DNA of 64,000 bases from Flavobacterium sp. KMS (GTDB lineage Bacteria > Bacteroidota > Bacteroidia > Flavobacteriales > Flavobacteriaceae). The stretch lies in contig NZ_JSYP01000002.1 of assembly GCF_000813005.1 (NCBI RefSeq), forward strand, positions 1 through 64,000, in the 5' to 3' direction. A program made the translations under genes and the position numbers. Every line of letters starts with the position of its first letter. Position 1 is the first letter of the stretch. Below, piece by piece: positions 16,778 to 26,026 of this stretch. The notes under the pieces were generated by a model that saw only the letters and a program-made list of their open reading frames with translations, did not search any database and was not told the origin of the DNA.

Positions 16778-19189
16778 ATGAAATTAAAAGTTACCTTATT
16801 TCTGTTTTTAAATCTTGGCTTAGTGGCTTTTGCTCAAGAAAACCTGACGTACCAGAAACCTTCAAAATCTATTTTGGATTTAGCCGATTACGAAAGAGCT
16901 CCTTCAGTATCAATGGATACAAAAAAAGAGTTCATGTTATTAACTTACAGAAATACCTATAAAACATTAGAAGATTTAAATCAGGAAGAACTTCGTTTAG
17001 CAGGTTTAAGAATCAATCCTGTAACAAACATTTCGAGCACGGTTACATATGTAAAAAATCTTAAATTAAGAAAAATCAGCGATACCAAAGAAATTCAAGT
17101 ATCGGGTTTACCAACAGCTCCTCAAATCAGTAATATTGTATGGTCGCCTAACGATAAGAAAATCTTGTTTACTCATACTACAAAAACGGGAGTAGAACTT
17201 TGGATTGTAGATGTTGCATCTGCAAAAGCAACAAAACTTACCGAAGCAAATTTAAATGCTAATCTGGGAACTCCATTTAGTTGGTTCAACGACAACGAAA
17301 CAATTCTTGTAAAGATGTTGCCTAAAAACAGACCAGCATTATTAGATTCTAAAAAAGATTTACCAACAGGTCCAATTGTTTCTACTGCCGATGGATCTAA
17401 ATCGCAGAATAGAACCTATGCAGACATGTTGAAAAACAAAAATGATGAAGCTAATTTTGAAAACATCATTACATCTGAAATCTACAAAGTAAACATTAAC
17501 GGTACAGCTACTTTATTTAAAAATGCTGATATGTACTCTTCTGAGAGAATTTCGCCAGATGGTAATTATGTGATGTTAACTACAATCCAAAAACCATTCT
17601 CATATATTGTTCCATTAGGAAGATTTCCATCAAAAGCAGTAGTTTATGATAAAAACGGTACCGAAGTAAAAACCGTAAACGAAGTTCCTCTTTATGAAAT
17701 TATGCCAAAAGGTTTTATGGCTGTTCGTAAAGGAAAAAGAGAAATGTCATGGAGAAACGATAAACCAGCAACGCTTTCTTATGTTGTAGCTTTAGATGGT
17801 GGAGATCCTGCAAATAAAGTTGATTTTAGAGACGAAGTATTTCTTTGGAATGCTCCATTTAATACCGAAGCAACTGCATTGGTAAAAACACCTCAACGTT
17901 TTAATGAAATTATTTGGGGGAATGATAATACTGCAATCCTTATGGACGAATGGTATGATACACGTAACATTAAAACCTATTTAATCAATCCATCTGACGC
18001 AACTCAGAAACCAAAAGTAATCTTCGATAGAAACTCACAAGATATTTATGCAGATCCAGGTGCTTTTGAATTCAAAAAGAACCAATACAATAAATACGTT
18101 CTTGCTATAGAAAATGACAATGCTTTTCTTCTTGGCGAAGGTTTTACCAAAGATGGTCAATTCCCTTTTATTAGCGAACTTAATCTTAAAACATTAAAAA
18201 CAAAACGTCTGTATACTTCTACATTTAAAGATAAAAAAGAAGATATAGTAGAGATTGAAGATTTTAAAACTGGAAAAGTTTTGGTACAAATTCAATCTAA
18301 AAATGACTATCCTAATTATTATTTCAGAAACATAAAAAAACAAAATAGCTTAACTCAGGTTACTTTTTTCAAAAACCCTTTTGAAAGTATCAAGAATGTA
18401 AGCAAAGAGGTTATTAAGTACAAAAGAAAAGATGGTGTAGAATTATCTGGAACTTTATACTTACCTGAAGGATATGACAAAGTCAAAAAAGAAAAATTAC
18501 CATTGTTAATCTGGGCATATCCAGCAGAATACAAGGATAAAAATAGTGCAGGACAAAGTAGCCAAAACCCAAATGAATTTACGTTTCCATACTATGGTTC
18601 ATTTATATATTGGGTAACCAAAGGATATGTAGTTCTAGATGATGCTTCGTTCCCAATTATTGGTGAAGGAACTACAGAACCTAATGATAATTTTATTACA
18701 CAATTAGTAGATGATGCCGAAGCTGCAATAGATGCTGTAGATGCATTAGGATATATAAACAGAAAGAAAGTTGCTGTAGGAGGACATTCATACGGAGCGT
18801 TTATGACTGCTAACTTATTAACGCATTCTAATCTTTTTGCTTGCGGTATTGCCCGAAGTGGTGCTTACAACAGAACCTTAACTCCTTTTGGTTTCCAAAC
18901 AGAACAACGTAATTACTGGGAAGTTCCAGATGTTTACAACACAATGTCACCATTTATGCATGCCGACAAAATGAAAACGCCACTACTATTAGTACATGGT
19001 GAAGCCGATAATAACCCTGGGACTTTTACATTACAAACAGAGCGTTATTTCCAAGCTTTAAAAGGATTGGGTGCTCCTGCAAGAATGGTAATTTTACCTA
19101 AAGAATCTCATGGATATGTAGCTAAAGAAAATATCTTGCATTTGCTTTGGGAACAAGATCAGTTCTTAGAGAAATATTTGAAAAATTAA
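16778..19189 (+). CDS. Prolyl-oligopeptidase-family (S9) exported serine peptidase
   Basis: This 803-residue protein has a signal peptide (residues 1-19, ending AFAQ), an N-terminal beta-propeller-like region (about 40-520) and a C-terminal alpha/beta hydrolase domain. The nucleophile lies in GGHSYGAFM near residue 669, the Asp follows HGEADNNPG near 742 and the His is in KESHGYVA near 777. It resembles S9D-type glutamyl endopeptidases, which act in the periplasm on peptides. The last 20 codons are duplicated, with a premature stop, at 27439-27498 beyond the T6SS island, so the island lies directly downstream of this gene and is bracketed by its 3' end. A terminator follows at 19222. Confidence 0.9.
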   Translation: MKLKVTLFLFLNLGLVAFAQENLTYQKPSKSILDLADYERAPSVSMDTKKEFMLLTYRNTYKTLEDLNQEELRLAGLRINPVTNISSTVTYVKNLKLRKISDTKEIQVSGLPTAPQISNIVWSPNDKKILFTHTTKTGVELWIVDVASAKATKLTEANLNANLGTPFSWFNDNETILVKMLPKNRPALLDSKKDLPTGPIVSTADGSKSQNRTYADMLKNKNDEANFENIITSEIYKVNINGTATLFKNADMYSSERISPDGNYVMLTTIQKPFSYIVPLGRFPSKAVVYDKNGTEVKTVNEVPLYEIMPKGFMAVRKGKREMSWRNDKPATLSYVVALDGGDPANKVDFRDEVFLWNAPFNTEATALVKTPQRFNEIIWGNDNTAILMDEWYDTRNIKTYLINPSDATQKPKVIFDRNSQDIYADPGAFEFKKNQYNKYVLAIENDNAFLLGEGFTKDGQFPFISELNLKTLKTKRLYTSTFKDKKEDIVEIEDFKTGKVLVQIQSKNDYPNYYFRNIKKQNSLTQVTFFKNPFESIKNVSKEVIKYKRKDGVELSGTLYLPEGYDKVKKEKLPLLIWAYPAEYKDKNSAGQSSQNPNEFTFPYYGSFIYWVTKGYVVLDDASFPIIGEGTTEPNDNFITQLVDDAEAAIDAVDALGYINRKKVAVGGHSYGAFMTANLLTHSNLFACGIARSGAYNRTLTPFGFQTEQRNYWEVPDVYNTMSPFMHADKMKTPLLLVHGEADNNPGTFTLQTERYFQALKGLGAPARMVILPKESHGYVAKENILHLLWEQDQFLEKYLKN
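19130..19189 (+). repeat. Left direct repeat bracketing the T6SS island
   Basis: These are the last 20 codons of the S9 peptidase gene (NILHLLWEQDQFLEKYLKN and stop). They match 27439-27498 at 56 of 60 bases, and all four differences are transitions. Similarity fades quickly after the stop codon. Confidence 0.9.
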
Positions 19190-19221
19190 TTTCTCAGAAA
19201 CTTCTCAATTAATACACCAAG

Positions 19222-19254
19222 AATCCCCTAAACTCATCATTTAGGGGATTTTTT
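19222..19254 (+). terminator. Terminator of the S9 peptidase gene
   Basis: The 11-bp stem AATCCCCTAAA/TTTAGGGGATT has a 7-base loop and a T-run, 33 bases after the stop codon. Confidence 0.85.
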
Positions 19255-19308
19255 CGTTTCATACTATACCTAATATATTAAGGAGCTAATCCTGCTGTAC
19301 ACTATATC

Positions 19309-19347
19309 TTTTATGGCATCCCGATAGCTATCGGGACTGCCATAAAA
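19309..19347. repeat. Intergenic inverted repeat centred on CCCGATAGCTATCGGG
   Basis: TTTTATGGCA...CCCGATAGCTATCGGGA...TGCCATAAAA forms a near-perfect 39-base palindrome. With the flanking GGAGCTAATCCTGCTGTACA (from 19282) and ATCAGGGCT (to 19369) it resembles a dispersed flavobacterial intergenic element. The rest of 19190-19603 has the S9 terminator and AT-rich sequence. I could not assign a promoter for the T6SS genes. Confidence 0.7.
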
Positions 19348-19603
19348 GGATGCCGTTCCCATCAGGGCTAAAAAGGTAGAAACTCACACGTATTTAAATC
19401 CTCTTTTAAGTATTCGGTTCACGCTTTTATCTTATAAAAAAAGTCTTATTCTAGCGCTTATATAACTTATTTCTCCCAATAAAATAGTCTCATCACGCTT
19501 ACTTTACGAAAACACTTTTTGTAAAACATAAATAATAATTACACCTACAACAAAAAAGGTATAGCATTAATTAAGTAAAAACCAATTTAAAAAAAACAAG
19601 CAG

Positions 19604-19996
19604 ATGAGTTTTTTAGCAAAATTAGAATTAGACAACGAGATATTTAATGTTTTAGAATTTGACATAAACCTAGATCAAAACACCGACAACAATGGCAAAC
19701 CATCCAATAAAACCAAAGGAGGTCAAATAAGGCTAGTTATAGAAAGTACTCAAACCGATTTATTTTCGGATTGGATGGTATCGCACACAAGCAACAAAGA
19801 CGGCAAAATTATTTTTTATCGCAGAGACGCAATGAGCACTATGAAAAATGTGACTTTCAAGAAAGCGTTCTGTATTTCTTTCCGCAAAAGCTTTCGTAGT
19901 GAAGGTAATGTTCCTATGACAACCGAGATACTTATTAGTTCCAACGAAGTAAAAATTGGCAATACTTTATTTGAGAATAACTGGAAAAATTCTTAA
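19604..19996 (+). CDS. tssD: Type VI secretion tube protein TssD (Hcp)
   Basis: This 130-residue protein has the length and opening (MSFLAKLELDNEIFNVLEFD) of the Bacteroidota TssD/Hcp family. It lacks a signal peptide. TssD hexamers stack into the tube that the contractile sheath of T6SS subtype iii drives into a neighbouring cell. The segment KGGQIRLVIESTQTDLFSDWM and the late FENNW are typical. It is the first gene of the cargo island and is followed 41 bases later by vgrG. No sheath, baseplate or membrane-complex genes are in the window, so it is either an extra copy or an effector-linked tube protein served by an apparatus encoded elsewhere. Confidence 0.9.
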   Translation: MSFLAKLELDNEIFNVLEFDINLDQNTDNNGKPSNKTKGGQIRLVIESTQTDLFSDWMVSHTSNKDGKIIFYRRDAMSTMKNVTFKKAFCISFRKSFRSEGNVPMTTEILISSNEVKIGNTLFENNWKNS

Positions 19997-20037
19997 TAAC
20001 CAAAACTAGCTATAAAACAATTTAACCATCTACAACT

Positions 20038-21867
20038 ATGGCATTACAAACACATACCACAATAAAAATAGGAGAAAAAACAATCCGGAATTTCAGCGGT
20101 TTAAAAATTGTGCAGAAAATCCATAACCACCATACTTTTACCCTACAAATAAGACAAGACACATTGGTAGATGAGTTTAAAAGTGTTATGCCAGTTTCGC
20201 AACAATTAATAGGCGAAAGAATAAGCATAGAGATAAAACCGATCCCAGATCTCGATGACCTCATGATTATAACTAACCCAAAGGACTATATCATGCAGTT
20301 TTATGGGATAGTTACTAAGGTAAAATTGCAAAAATCTACTAGTAAAGATATGGAAGAAACCATATTGATAAAAGGATATAGTACATCAATAATTCTAGAT
20401 AATGGACCAGACTCAAACTCATTTACAAGAATGCCACTAAGCGATATTGTAAACAAGATTAAATCGGGTTATGAAATCGATATGAATGTATCCCCTTATT
20501 ATAAAGACAATCTAGCTTACACGGTTCAATACAACGAGAGCGATTTTAATTTCCTTAATCGCATAGCAATGCGTCACGGACAATGGTTTTACGACACAGG
20601 ACGCACGATAGTTTTTGGTAGTCCCGGAAGTTCAGGAACAGAACCTAATCTGGTTTATGGAGTTAATATGCAAGATTTCAGCTATGAGATAAAATTAGCC
20701 CCAACTTTGTTTAAGACCATCGAGAATGATAATCGCCAAGGCAACCATTTTGCTACAAATACAGCTACATACAGAAAAGAAGCCGATGGATTTCATCAAA
20801 ACTTCATCAACAAATCTAATACCGTATTTAATAAAGAAACAGTAATACAAGTTAACCAAAATGCTGTAGGAGGGAATGGACGAAATGCTTCTGAAGAATA
20901 TGCCAAGAATAAAATGCGAGCTATAACAAGTGGACTAATGCATATAAAAGCCACGAGCGAAGTCCCAGGAGTTACCTTAGGGAATACAGTTAGAATAACA
21001 GGCGTCGATGTGCAACTAGAAAGTACCTATAGAGTAACCCAAATTACCCATACGTGTGATGATGGCGGAGGGTACGAAAACCATTTTAAAGCAGTAAATT
21101 TTAATGGAGCTGTATTCTCGCCAAAAACTAATCCTGATTTAGTACCACGTTGCGAGAGCCAGTCGGCAATAGTAATGGCTAATAATGACCCCGACGGACT
21201 TAGTGCCATAACCATACAAATGCCGTGGCAAGAAGCCAAAGGCGAAACCACTCCATATACCCCAGTGACACAACAACACGGCGGAGATGGCAGAGGAACA
21301 CATTGGGTTCCTGAAATAGGCGATAAAGTATTTGTAGATTTTCAAGGAGGCAATGCCGAAATGCCAATAGTAACAGGAACTATATCCAATACAAAAGAAA
21401 AAAGCGGCTACGCCACACCCAATAATGATCTAAAAGTAATGCGTACCCGTTCTGGAATCATGATTGTGTATAACGATGCCGAAGGTAGCATTTTAATAGA
21501 AGACCCAAGCGGAAACACATATTTTATGGATGGAAAAGGAAGCATAAAACTTCTCGCTCCAAAAAATATAGAAATTGAAGCTGGGGAAGATATCATCATG
21601 AACGCAGGAAAGAATATTAAAGAAAGTGCCGGAGGCTATAAAGAAACCAAGATTAATTTACACCATAACCTATCCGTAGGTACCGATTACATCTTAAATA
21701 TTATAGGGAATATGCTCGAATGGGTAAGTGGAAAAAAAGAAACCGAAAGCGATGATATTAAAGAAATGGCTCAGGAAGTACTTTTAAACAGCACCGAGAA
21801 AAGTATAAATGTGCGAGGAGCAAAAAATGTGAATAACCACAGTGCAGAAACTTCTAAAAACGCATAA
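20038..21867 (+). CDS. vgrG: Type VI secretion spike protein VgrG (TssI)
   Basis: This 609-residue protein trimerises to form the T6SS puncturing spike. Residues 1-370 correspond to the phage gp27-like base. Residues about 375-460 form the gp5-like OB-fold, with GDGRGTHWVPEIGDKVFVDF and GGNAEMPIVTG. Residues 480-600 are repetitive beta-rich sequence (PKNIEIEAGEDIIMNAGKNI) forming the needle, followed by an Asn/Ser-rich tail. There is no C-terminal enzymatic domain. The lipase effector gene starts 2 bases after its stop, so the effector is probably loaded on this spike. The family is certain. Which effector it carries is inferred from position. Confidence 0.95.
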   Translation: MALQTHTTIKIGEKTIRNFSGLKIVQKIHNHHTFTLQIRQDTLVDEFKSVMPVSQQLIGERISIEIKPIPDLDDLMIITNPKDYIMQFYGIVTKVKLQKSTSKDMEETILIKGYSTSIILDNGPDSNSFTRMPLSDIVNKIKSGYEIDMNVSPYYKDNLAYTVQYNESDFNFLNRIAMRHGQWFYDTGRTIVFGSPGSSGTEPNLVYGVNMQDFSYEIKLAPTLFKTIENDNRQGNHFATNTATYRKEADGFHQNFINKSNTVFNKETVIQVNQNAVGGNGRNASEEYAKNKMRAITSGLMHIKATSEVPGVTLGNTVRITGVDVQLESTYRVTQITHTCDDGGGYENHFKAVNFNGAVFSPKTNPDLVPRCESQSAIVMANNDPDGLSAITIQMPWQEAKGETTPYTPVTQQHGGDGRGTHWVPEIGDKVFVDFQGGNAEMPIVTGTISNTKEKSGYATPNNDLKVMRTRSGIMIVYNDAEGSILIEDPSGNTYFMDGKGSIKLLAPKNIEIEAGEDIIMNAGKNIKESAGGYKETKINLHHNLSVGTDYILNIIGNMLEWVSGKKETESDDIKEMAQEVLLNSTEKSINVRGAKNVNNHSAETSKNA

Positions 21868-21869
21868 TT

Positions 21870-23498
21870 ATGGGAATTACAAGAATTATAGGCGGTACAC
21901 TAACCAAAACAGCTAAGGGAAATATAGATATACGAGCAACTAAAGGAGATGTAAATTTTATTGCAGCAGAACAGAATAACTGGCATGGAGAAGAAGAAGG
22001 TATTATGTACCATGATTATGAACCACAGCATCCTGCCGACTCTATGAGCAATAGACTAAACCTTACCTTAAACATTTTTTTTGATGGTACAACCAATAAT
22101 AAAACCAATACCGCAGCCAGAGAAAAAAACAAAGAGGAATACCAGAAAAATTCGAATAAAATAGATGATAGCTACGAGAACGATTATACCAACGTTGCCA
22201 GAGGTTATGATGCAATTAATGCTTCTAAACAGCTAAGAGTTTATGTTGAAGGAGTTGGAACCACTGATGAGAAATCAGATGACATGCTGCCTGTAGGTAT
22301 TGCGCAGAGTGCTGGTTTCTGGAATACAGGCATAAAAGACAAGGTAAAAAAGGGGTGCGAATTGGGGGCGATAGAAGTTCAAAAAGCTGCTAAAGGAAAA
22401 CCAATTGATTCGTTAACAATAAATGTATTTGGTTTCAGTCGTGGCGCGGCTACGGCAAGACATTTTTTGGATATTACAGATGTTTCCTACACAGTAAAGG
22501 TTTCTAAAGAAGGACTTTTTTGGTTTCCTGGGGATTTGATGCCAATACAATATCCTATAAATGTTAAAGATAAGACTAAACCGCCTTATCCTGCAAGTTT
22601 TGAAGTTAAGCTAGGTTATTTTGGAAGATGTCTTATTAATAAGGGAATTTTTGAGATTGGGGAAGTCATTTTCAATTTTGTAGGTTTATACGATACTGTT
22701 TCGTCACACGGAATCAATCATAATAATGATGTAAAAGATTTAGGCCTTAAGGCGATAAAAAAAGCCAAAATGATTTTCCAGATTTCAGCAGCCGATGAAT
22801 ATCGGGAAAATTTTGACTTAACCAATATCGATAGTGCCGGTTTTAAAGGGTTGGAGTTAACATTTCCTGGTGTACATTCAGACATTGGAGGCTCTTATCT
22901 TGCACATGATAAAGAACGCTCTGCTGTACATAAAGAATCTTATTATTTTGGAACCCGTGACCAGGATTATAATTTTATTCCCAACACCCAAGATTGTAAT
23001 GCTTTCAAAAAAATACTTGTAAACGAAGGCTGGTACAACGATCAGGAACTTAAACTGGAATTTAACAAAGATAAGAAAATAGCCTACCTGGTAGGGAAGC
23101 GCACTCTGGAAAATACCTACGATAAAATTGCGCTGAATAAAATGATTATGGTTTCGGAACAGGAACAATTTGGGATTATTTATGATGATACCATCAAAAA
23201 ACAAAAAACCAATATTTCGGATCCTTTTATTGCTGATGTATTTACTCAGTTAACGAATTATAGCAAGGCAGTTATAACACACCGAAATAAGGCTCTAAAA
23301 GGAGGGGGAACTGTTGATCAATATATTACAGAGTCGAAACAAATAAGCTATCTCGATTATATAAACCCTGAGGACTTAAAAAAATTACGCCATAAATACT
23401 TACATTGGTCGGTAAAAGCAGATAAATTTGGGCTAGAGCCCCGATTTACAGAAATTTTACCTATAGAAAAACGCAAAAGAGAAATACACAATGGATAA
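21870..23498 (+). CDS. DUF2235 (Tle1-like) T6SS lipase effector
   Basis: This 542-residue protein has the DUF2235 alpha/beta hydrolase features of Tle1 phospholipases: LNIFFDGTTNNK near residue 66, the nucleophile elbow VFGFSRGAA near 187 (GxSxG) and GVHSDIGGSY near 333. The first 55 residues (GITRIIGGTLTKTAKGNIDI...) resemble the repetitive beta needle of the neighbouring VgrG, which suggests a spike-docking tag. It has no signal peptide, as expected for a T6SS cargo. It follows vgrG by 2 bases, and its last codons (KREIHNG and stop) overlap the start of a DUF2931 lipoprotein by 8 bases, the classic effector-immunity arrangement. Target lipids are unknown. Confidence 0.85.
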   Translation: MGITRIIGGTLTKTAKGNIDIRATKGDVNFIAAEQNNWHGEEEGIMYHDYEPQHPADSMSNRLNLTLNIFFDGTTNNKTNTAAREKNKEEYQKNSNKIDDSYENDYTNVARGYDAINASKQLRVYVEGVGTTDEKSDDMLPVGIAQSAGFWNTGIKDKVKKGCELGAIEVQKAAKGKPIDSLTINVFGFSRGAATARHFLDITDVSYTVKVSKEGLFWFPGDLMPIQYPINVKDKTKPPYPASFEVKLGYFGRCLINKGIFEIGEVIFNFVGLYDTVSSHGINHNNDVKDLGLKAIKKAKMIFQISAADEYRENFDLTNIDSAGFKGLELTFPGVHSDIGGSYLAHDKERSAVHKESYYFGTRDQDYNFIPNTQDCNAFKKILVNEGWYNDQELKLEFNKDKKIAYLVGKRTLENTYDKIALNKMIMVSEQEQFGIIYDDTIKKQKTNISDPFIADVFTQLTNYSKAVITHRNKALKGGGTVDQYITESKQISYLDYINPEDLKKLRHKYLHWSVKADKFGLEPRFTEILPIEKRKREIHNG

Positions 23499-24501
23499 AA
23501 TTAATAAACTTTCGATTTTATTATTAATACTCACTTTAAACGTAAGTTGTCAAATGAAAAATAAATACGAATGGCAGAGTTATACCTGCCAGCCATTACA
23601 ACGACATGGAGAGAATAGAAACATATATCGAGTAGAATTTGTACAAGGTGATATCTTAACGCTCGAGGGAATCTCTGCCAGTTTGCCCTTTGGCGGATCG
23701 TCTGGACAGTGGGGATATACTGGTTCGTCATGGACCTCGCAGCACGGTACGCCTATAGGAGCCGATGTTATTTATTATGCCGGTTACGAAGATAAATTTT
23801 ACCACCTTAAAGCTGATTTCCCTGTTGAGGAGATGAAAAAAGCCGTAGATACCACCCGTCGCTATAATGATTATGTCACCGAAAAGTTTTCGGGCATAAT
23901 ATTTGGTTTTGCCCCACAGGGCATGGTTGTGGTCTGGAAAGAATACGGAGTTATGAGAATCGAACTCGGGCGTTATCAGGCTCAGGTAATTCCTGACGAT
24001 AAAGAGCTCGAACAAAGACTTTTTAAGGGATGGTCTATGAATCGTGAAGAAGTAAAAGAAAGGGATTTTTTACCCAATACCTCTTCCGAAAAATGGGATA
24101 TGTACCGCAAGCGCTACACCTTTAGGGTAAAAATGGAGAACGAAAACCCGGCTTTACGTTTGTTTCAATACTGTTTTACCAACTATAATGGTGAACAGGA
24201 TATTATTTTTATGCCACCACTTCCTGTTACCAGTTACGATAATCGTGCCTTACCGCAAATACTGGAACTTGATTGGGAAACTGCTGCTGGCGAAAGCTTT
24301 CGAGGAAATATTTTCCTTAATGAGAAAGTGATATTCGAAAAATTTAAAAACTTTAAAACCGAGGATCAACAAGAATTTGAGGTAAAAATAAGCAAAGACA
24401 ATCAAAAATTGGAATTGTTTTTAAATCACAAGCCTATAGAAGTCGATAGCGTACGTATTTATGAAGGGTCGGTGAGTTATAAAGGGTCATACCATTTTTA
24501 A
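23491..24501 (+). CDS. DUF2931-family lipoprotein, candidate immunity protein for the lipase effector
   Basis: This 336-residue lipoprotein has a signal peptide ending in the lipobox NVSC (Cys near residue 20). The body has DUF2931-like features: PIGADVIYYAGYEDKFYHL near residue 88 and GFAPQGMVVVWKEYG near 140. It ends in HKPIEVDSVRIYEGSVSYKG followed by SYHF. Its ATG lies inside the effector stop region (8-base overlap), so the two are translationally coupled. A lipoprotein in the periplasm is well placed to block a phospholipase delivered there. The immunity role is inferred from coupling and location. Its 3' end is copied twice downstream as stubs at 25847 and 27233. Confidence 0.75.
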   Translation: MDKINKLSILLLILTLNVSCQMKNKYEWQSYTCQPLQRHGENRNIYRVEFVQGDILTLEGISASLPFGGSSGQWGYTGSSWTSQHGTPIGADVIYYAGYEDKFYHLKADFPVEEMKKAVDTTRRYNDYVTEKFSGIIFGFAPQGMVVVWKEYGVMRIELGRYQAQVIPDDKELEQRLFKGWSMNREEVKERDFLPNTSSEKWDMYRKRYTFRVKMENENPALRLFQYCFTNYNGEQDIIFMPPLPVTSYDNRALPQILELDWETAAGESFRGNIFLNEKVIFEKFKNFKTEDQQEFEVKISKDNQKLELFLNHKPIEVDSVRIYEGSVSYKGSYHF

Positions 24502-24557
24502 TTGGCATTTTAAGGTAATTAGTTAAAACATAAAAGAGAAATACACAATGGATAAAA
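24423..24557 (+). repeat. Module-junction repeat, copy 1
   Basis: This segment consists of the DUF2931 gene 3' end (24423-24501), a spacer, and AAAAGAGAAATACACAATGGATAA at 24532-24554. The latter matches the end of the effector gene (KREIHNG and stop, 23474-23498) together with the overlapping immunity start ATGGAT. The same composite recurs at 25847-25976 and 27233-27360. Confidence 0.85.
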
Positions 24558-24826
24558 CAACTAAAACCATCTTTCTATTGATATTAATCGCAATATCAAT
24601 ACAGACCTACTTATTAAATGGTGAAGGGCATTCTGATGAGTTTATATTCTTTGCAGTTCCTATAACTATTAATATACTATTAGTAGCGATTTATGCTAGC
24701 CCCCAAGAGAATAAATCATACAAAGACTCTATAAAGAATATATTAAGGTTTTCCCTAATTATTTCAGTAATCTATTTTGTGATTTTTGGATATATATTTC
24801 AATTGGGCAAAAATTTTAAAAACTAA
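24548..24826 (+). CDS. Small three-helix membrane protein in the immunity array
   Basis: This 92-residue protein is almost entirely hydrophobic, with likely membrane helices at about residues 7-24, 32-50 and 66-86. I do not recognise a family. Its start codon falls exactly in the repeated junction where the last codons of an effector (KREIHNG) would overlap an immunity start, so it sits in the immunity slot of a module whose effector has been lost. The next gene begins 2 bases after its stop. An orphan immunity or accessory role is inferred from position. Its N-terminus MDKTTK resembles the MDKINK of the DUF2931 lipoprotein. Confidence 0.6.
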   Translation: MDKTTKTIFLLILIAISIQTYLLNGEGHSDEFIFFAVPITINILLVAIYASPQENKSYKDSIKNILRFSLIISVIYFVIFGYIFQLGKNFKN

Positions 24827-24828
24827 TT

Positions 24829-25809
24829 ATGGAAAAGGAAAGTAAACATAATGATCTAACGAATAGGTTACTTACAATAATACTGATAGTAACCTTAATT
24901 GCAAATGGCATCCAGTTTTATTTTTTCAAAGGAAGTAGCCGATTTGATTGGACCACCGGTGTAATTAGCAGTAAAGGAAATATAGTACAGGTTTCAAATT
25001 ATAATTTTAATGGAAGGAGCTTTTATGATCTAGGTAAAAATAAGATACTTGATAGTGGTTGGGATGAAATAAATGTCTCTGAACATAATGTGAAGGATAC
25101 TTTTTTTCCTGACAGTTTATATATAGGATGGTTTTCTTATAATGAGCGAAAATTTTATAATGGCAGTTTTGTCTTACCCACTGAAATAATTGAGACAAAA
25201 GCAATTCAATTGGGTATGTACCCCAGCTATAACGGTTTCAATTCAGTTCTTCAAATTATTTCTGAAGTTAAACCAAAAGGGAAGGTTGTAGTATGGATAC
25301 GAAAGTTTGACAAAAACGTTATTGGTGAAAAATTTAAAATTGGGGAATATCAAGCAAAAGAAACGAAAGCAACTTGGCATGTTTTTGATGATCGTTCAGA
25401 AACCGACAAAACTTCAGATATCGATATCTCTAGAAAAGTGGCCTTGGTAATGGAGGAACACCCTTATAAATTAGAAATTAAATTACCGAGCGGATTTACT
25501 TTAGACGATTCTTATTTTAAATTATTTAATCAAAAGATTTGGCATTTTAATGGAAGAGAGTCAAAAACAGATTCTATTCTTAATTTCCTCCCAAAAAAGT
25601 TTAGTTTAGCATGGGGAAATGGGCGTAAAAATTTCAGGATGCAATTTTGTTTTGATGAAGATGAAGTACTAGATGCTTTTAGAAAAGAAAGTAATACATT
25701 AGAACCACTCGTTCTTGAATTAATTTTAAGTGATCGTTATGATGTTGTAAAAGCCATCCTAAGAAATACAAAAACAAACTCAAAATTTGTATTTAAAGAC
25801 AAATATTAA
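24829..25809 (+). CDS. DUF2931-like membrane-anchored protein, candidate orphan immunity
   Basis: This 326-residue protein has one N-terminal membrane segment (about residues 13-33) instead of a lipobox. The body shares the DUF2931 layout: PDSLYIGWFSYNERKFYNG near residue 88, then VKPKGKVVVWIRKFD near 145, comparable with YYAGYEDKFYHL and GMVVVWKEYG of the lipoprotein at 23491. It is probably periplasmic and tethered to the inner membrane. It follows the small membrane protein by 2 bases, and no effector remains next to it. I infer an orphan immunity gene kept after module replacement. The match to DUF2931 is by eye and moderate. Confidence 0.65.
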   Translation: MEKESKHNDLTNRLLTIILIVTLIANGIQFYFFKGSSRFDWTTGVISSKGNIVQVSNYNFNGRSFYDLGKNKILDSGWDEINVSEHNVKDTFFPDSLYIGWFSYNERKFYNGSFVLPTEIIETKAIQLGMYPSYNGFNSVLQIISEVKPKGKVVVWIRKFDKNVIGEKFKIGEYQAKETKATWHVFDDRSETDKTSDIDISRKVALVMEEHPYKLEIKLPSGFTLDDSYFKLFNQKIWHFNGRESKTDSILNFLPKKFSLAWGNGRKNFRMQFCFDEDEVLDAFRKESNTLEPLVLELILSDRYDVVKAILRNTKTNSKFVFKDKY

Positions 25810-25842
25810 TTTAAAAATGAAAACAGCATAATCGAACTAAGG

Positions 25843-25976
25843 TAACCATGAACCAATAGAAGTAGACAGCGTGCGTATTTATAAAGCTTCGGTGAGTTAT
25901 AAAGGGTCATACCATTTTTAATGGCAATTGTGGGTGGTAATTAAAACGCAAAAGAGAAATACACAATGGATAAAAG
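25843..25976 (+). repeat. Module-junction repeat, copy 2
   Basis: This segment holds the DUF2931 3' stub, a spacer, and CGCAAAAGAGAAATACACAATGG (effector tail RKREIHNG over the immunity start). The ATG at 25966 opens only 16 codons before a stop, so the immunity gene that should follow is absent or destroyed. Confidence 0.8.
25847..25921 (+). pseudogene. 3' stub of a DUF2931 gene (first stub)
   Basis: Reads HEPIEVDSVRIYKASVSYKG, then SYHF and a stop, which is the C-terminus of the DUF2931 lipoprotein at 23491 with few changes. No matching upstream coding sequence is present; it begins abruptly after the end of the 24829 gene. It is followed by the junction repeat, which ends at 25976. Confidence 0.85.
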
Positions 25977-26026
25977 AAATAAAATTACATATAAAACTTC
26001 ATCAAAAAACTTTTAAAAACTTCTGC

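Noticed and set aside
19309..19347. Palindrome as an attachment site for the T6SS island
   Set aside because: It has no second copy at the right end of the island, and similar elements occur between genes in flavobacteria. The S9 tail is the better boundary mark.
20022..21599. Several antisense frames within vgrG
   Set aside because: They overlap a recognised VgrG gene and show no motifs or start signals.
24502..24547. AAAAGAGAAATACACA as a conserved ribosome binding site
   Set aside because: It resembles a purine-rich leader, but it encodes the effector's last residues at 23474-23498 and also appears before decayed starts. I therefore explain it as an effector-gene remnant, though it may help translation too.
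25928..26026. N-terminal extension of the lipoprotein gene starting at TTG 25928
   Set aside because: It runs through the repeated junction in a frame different from the effector tail, and the internal ATG gives a perfect lipoprotein signal.
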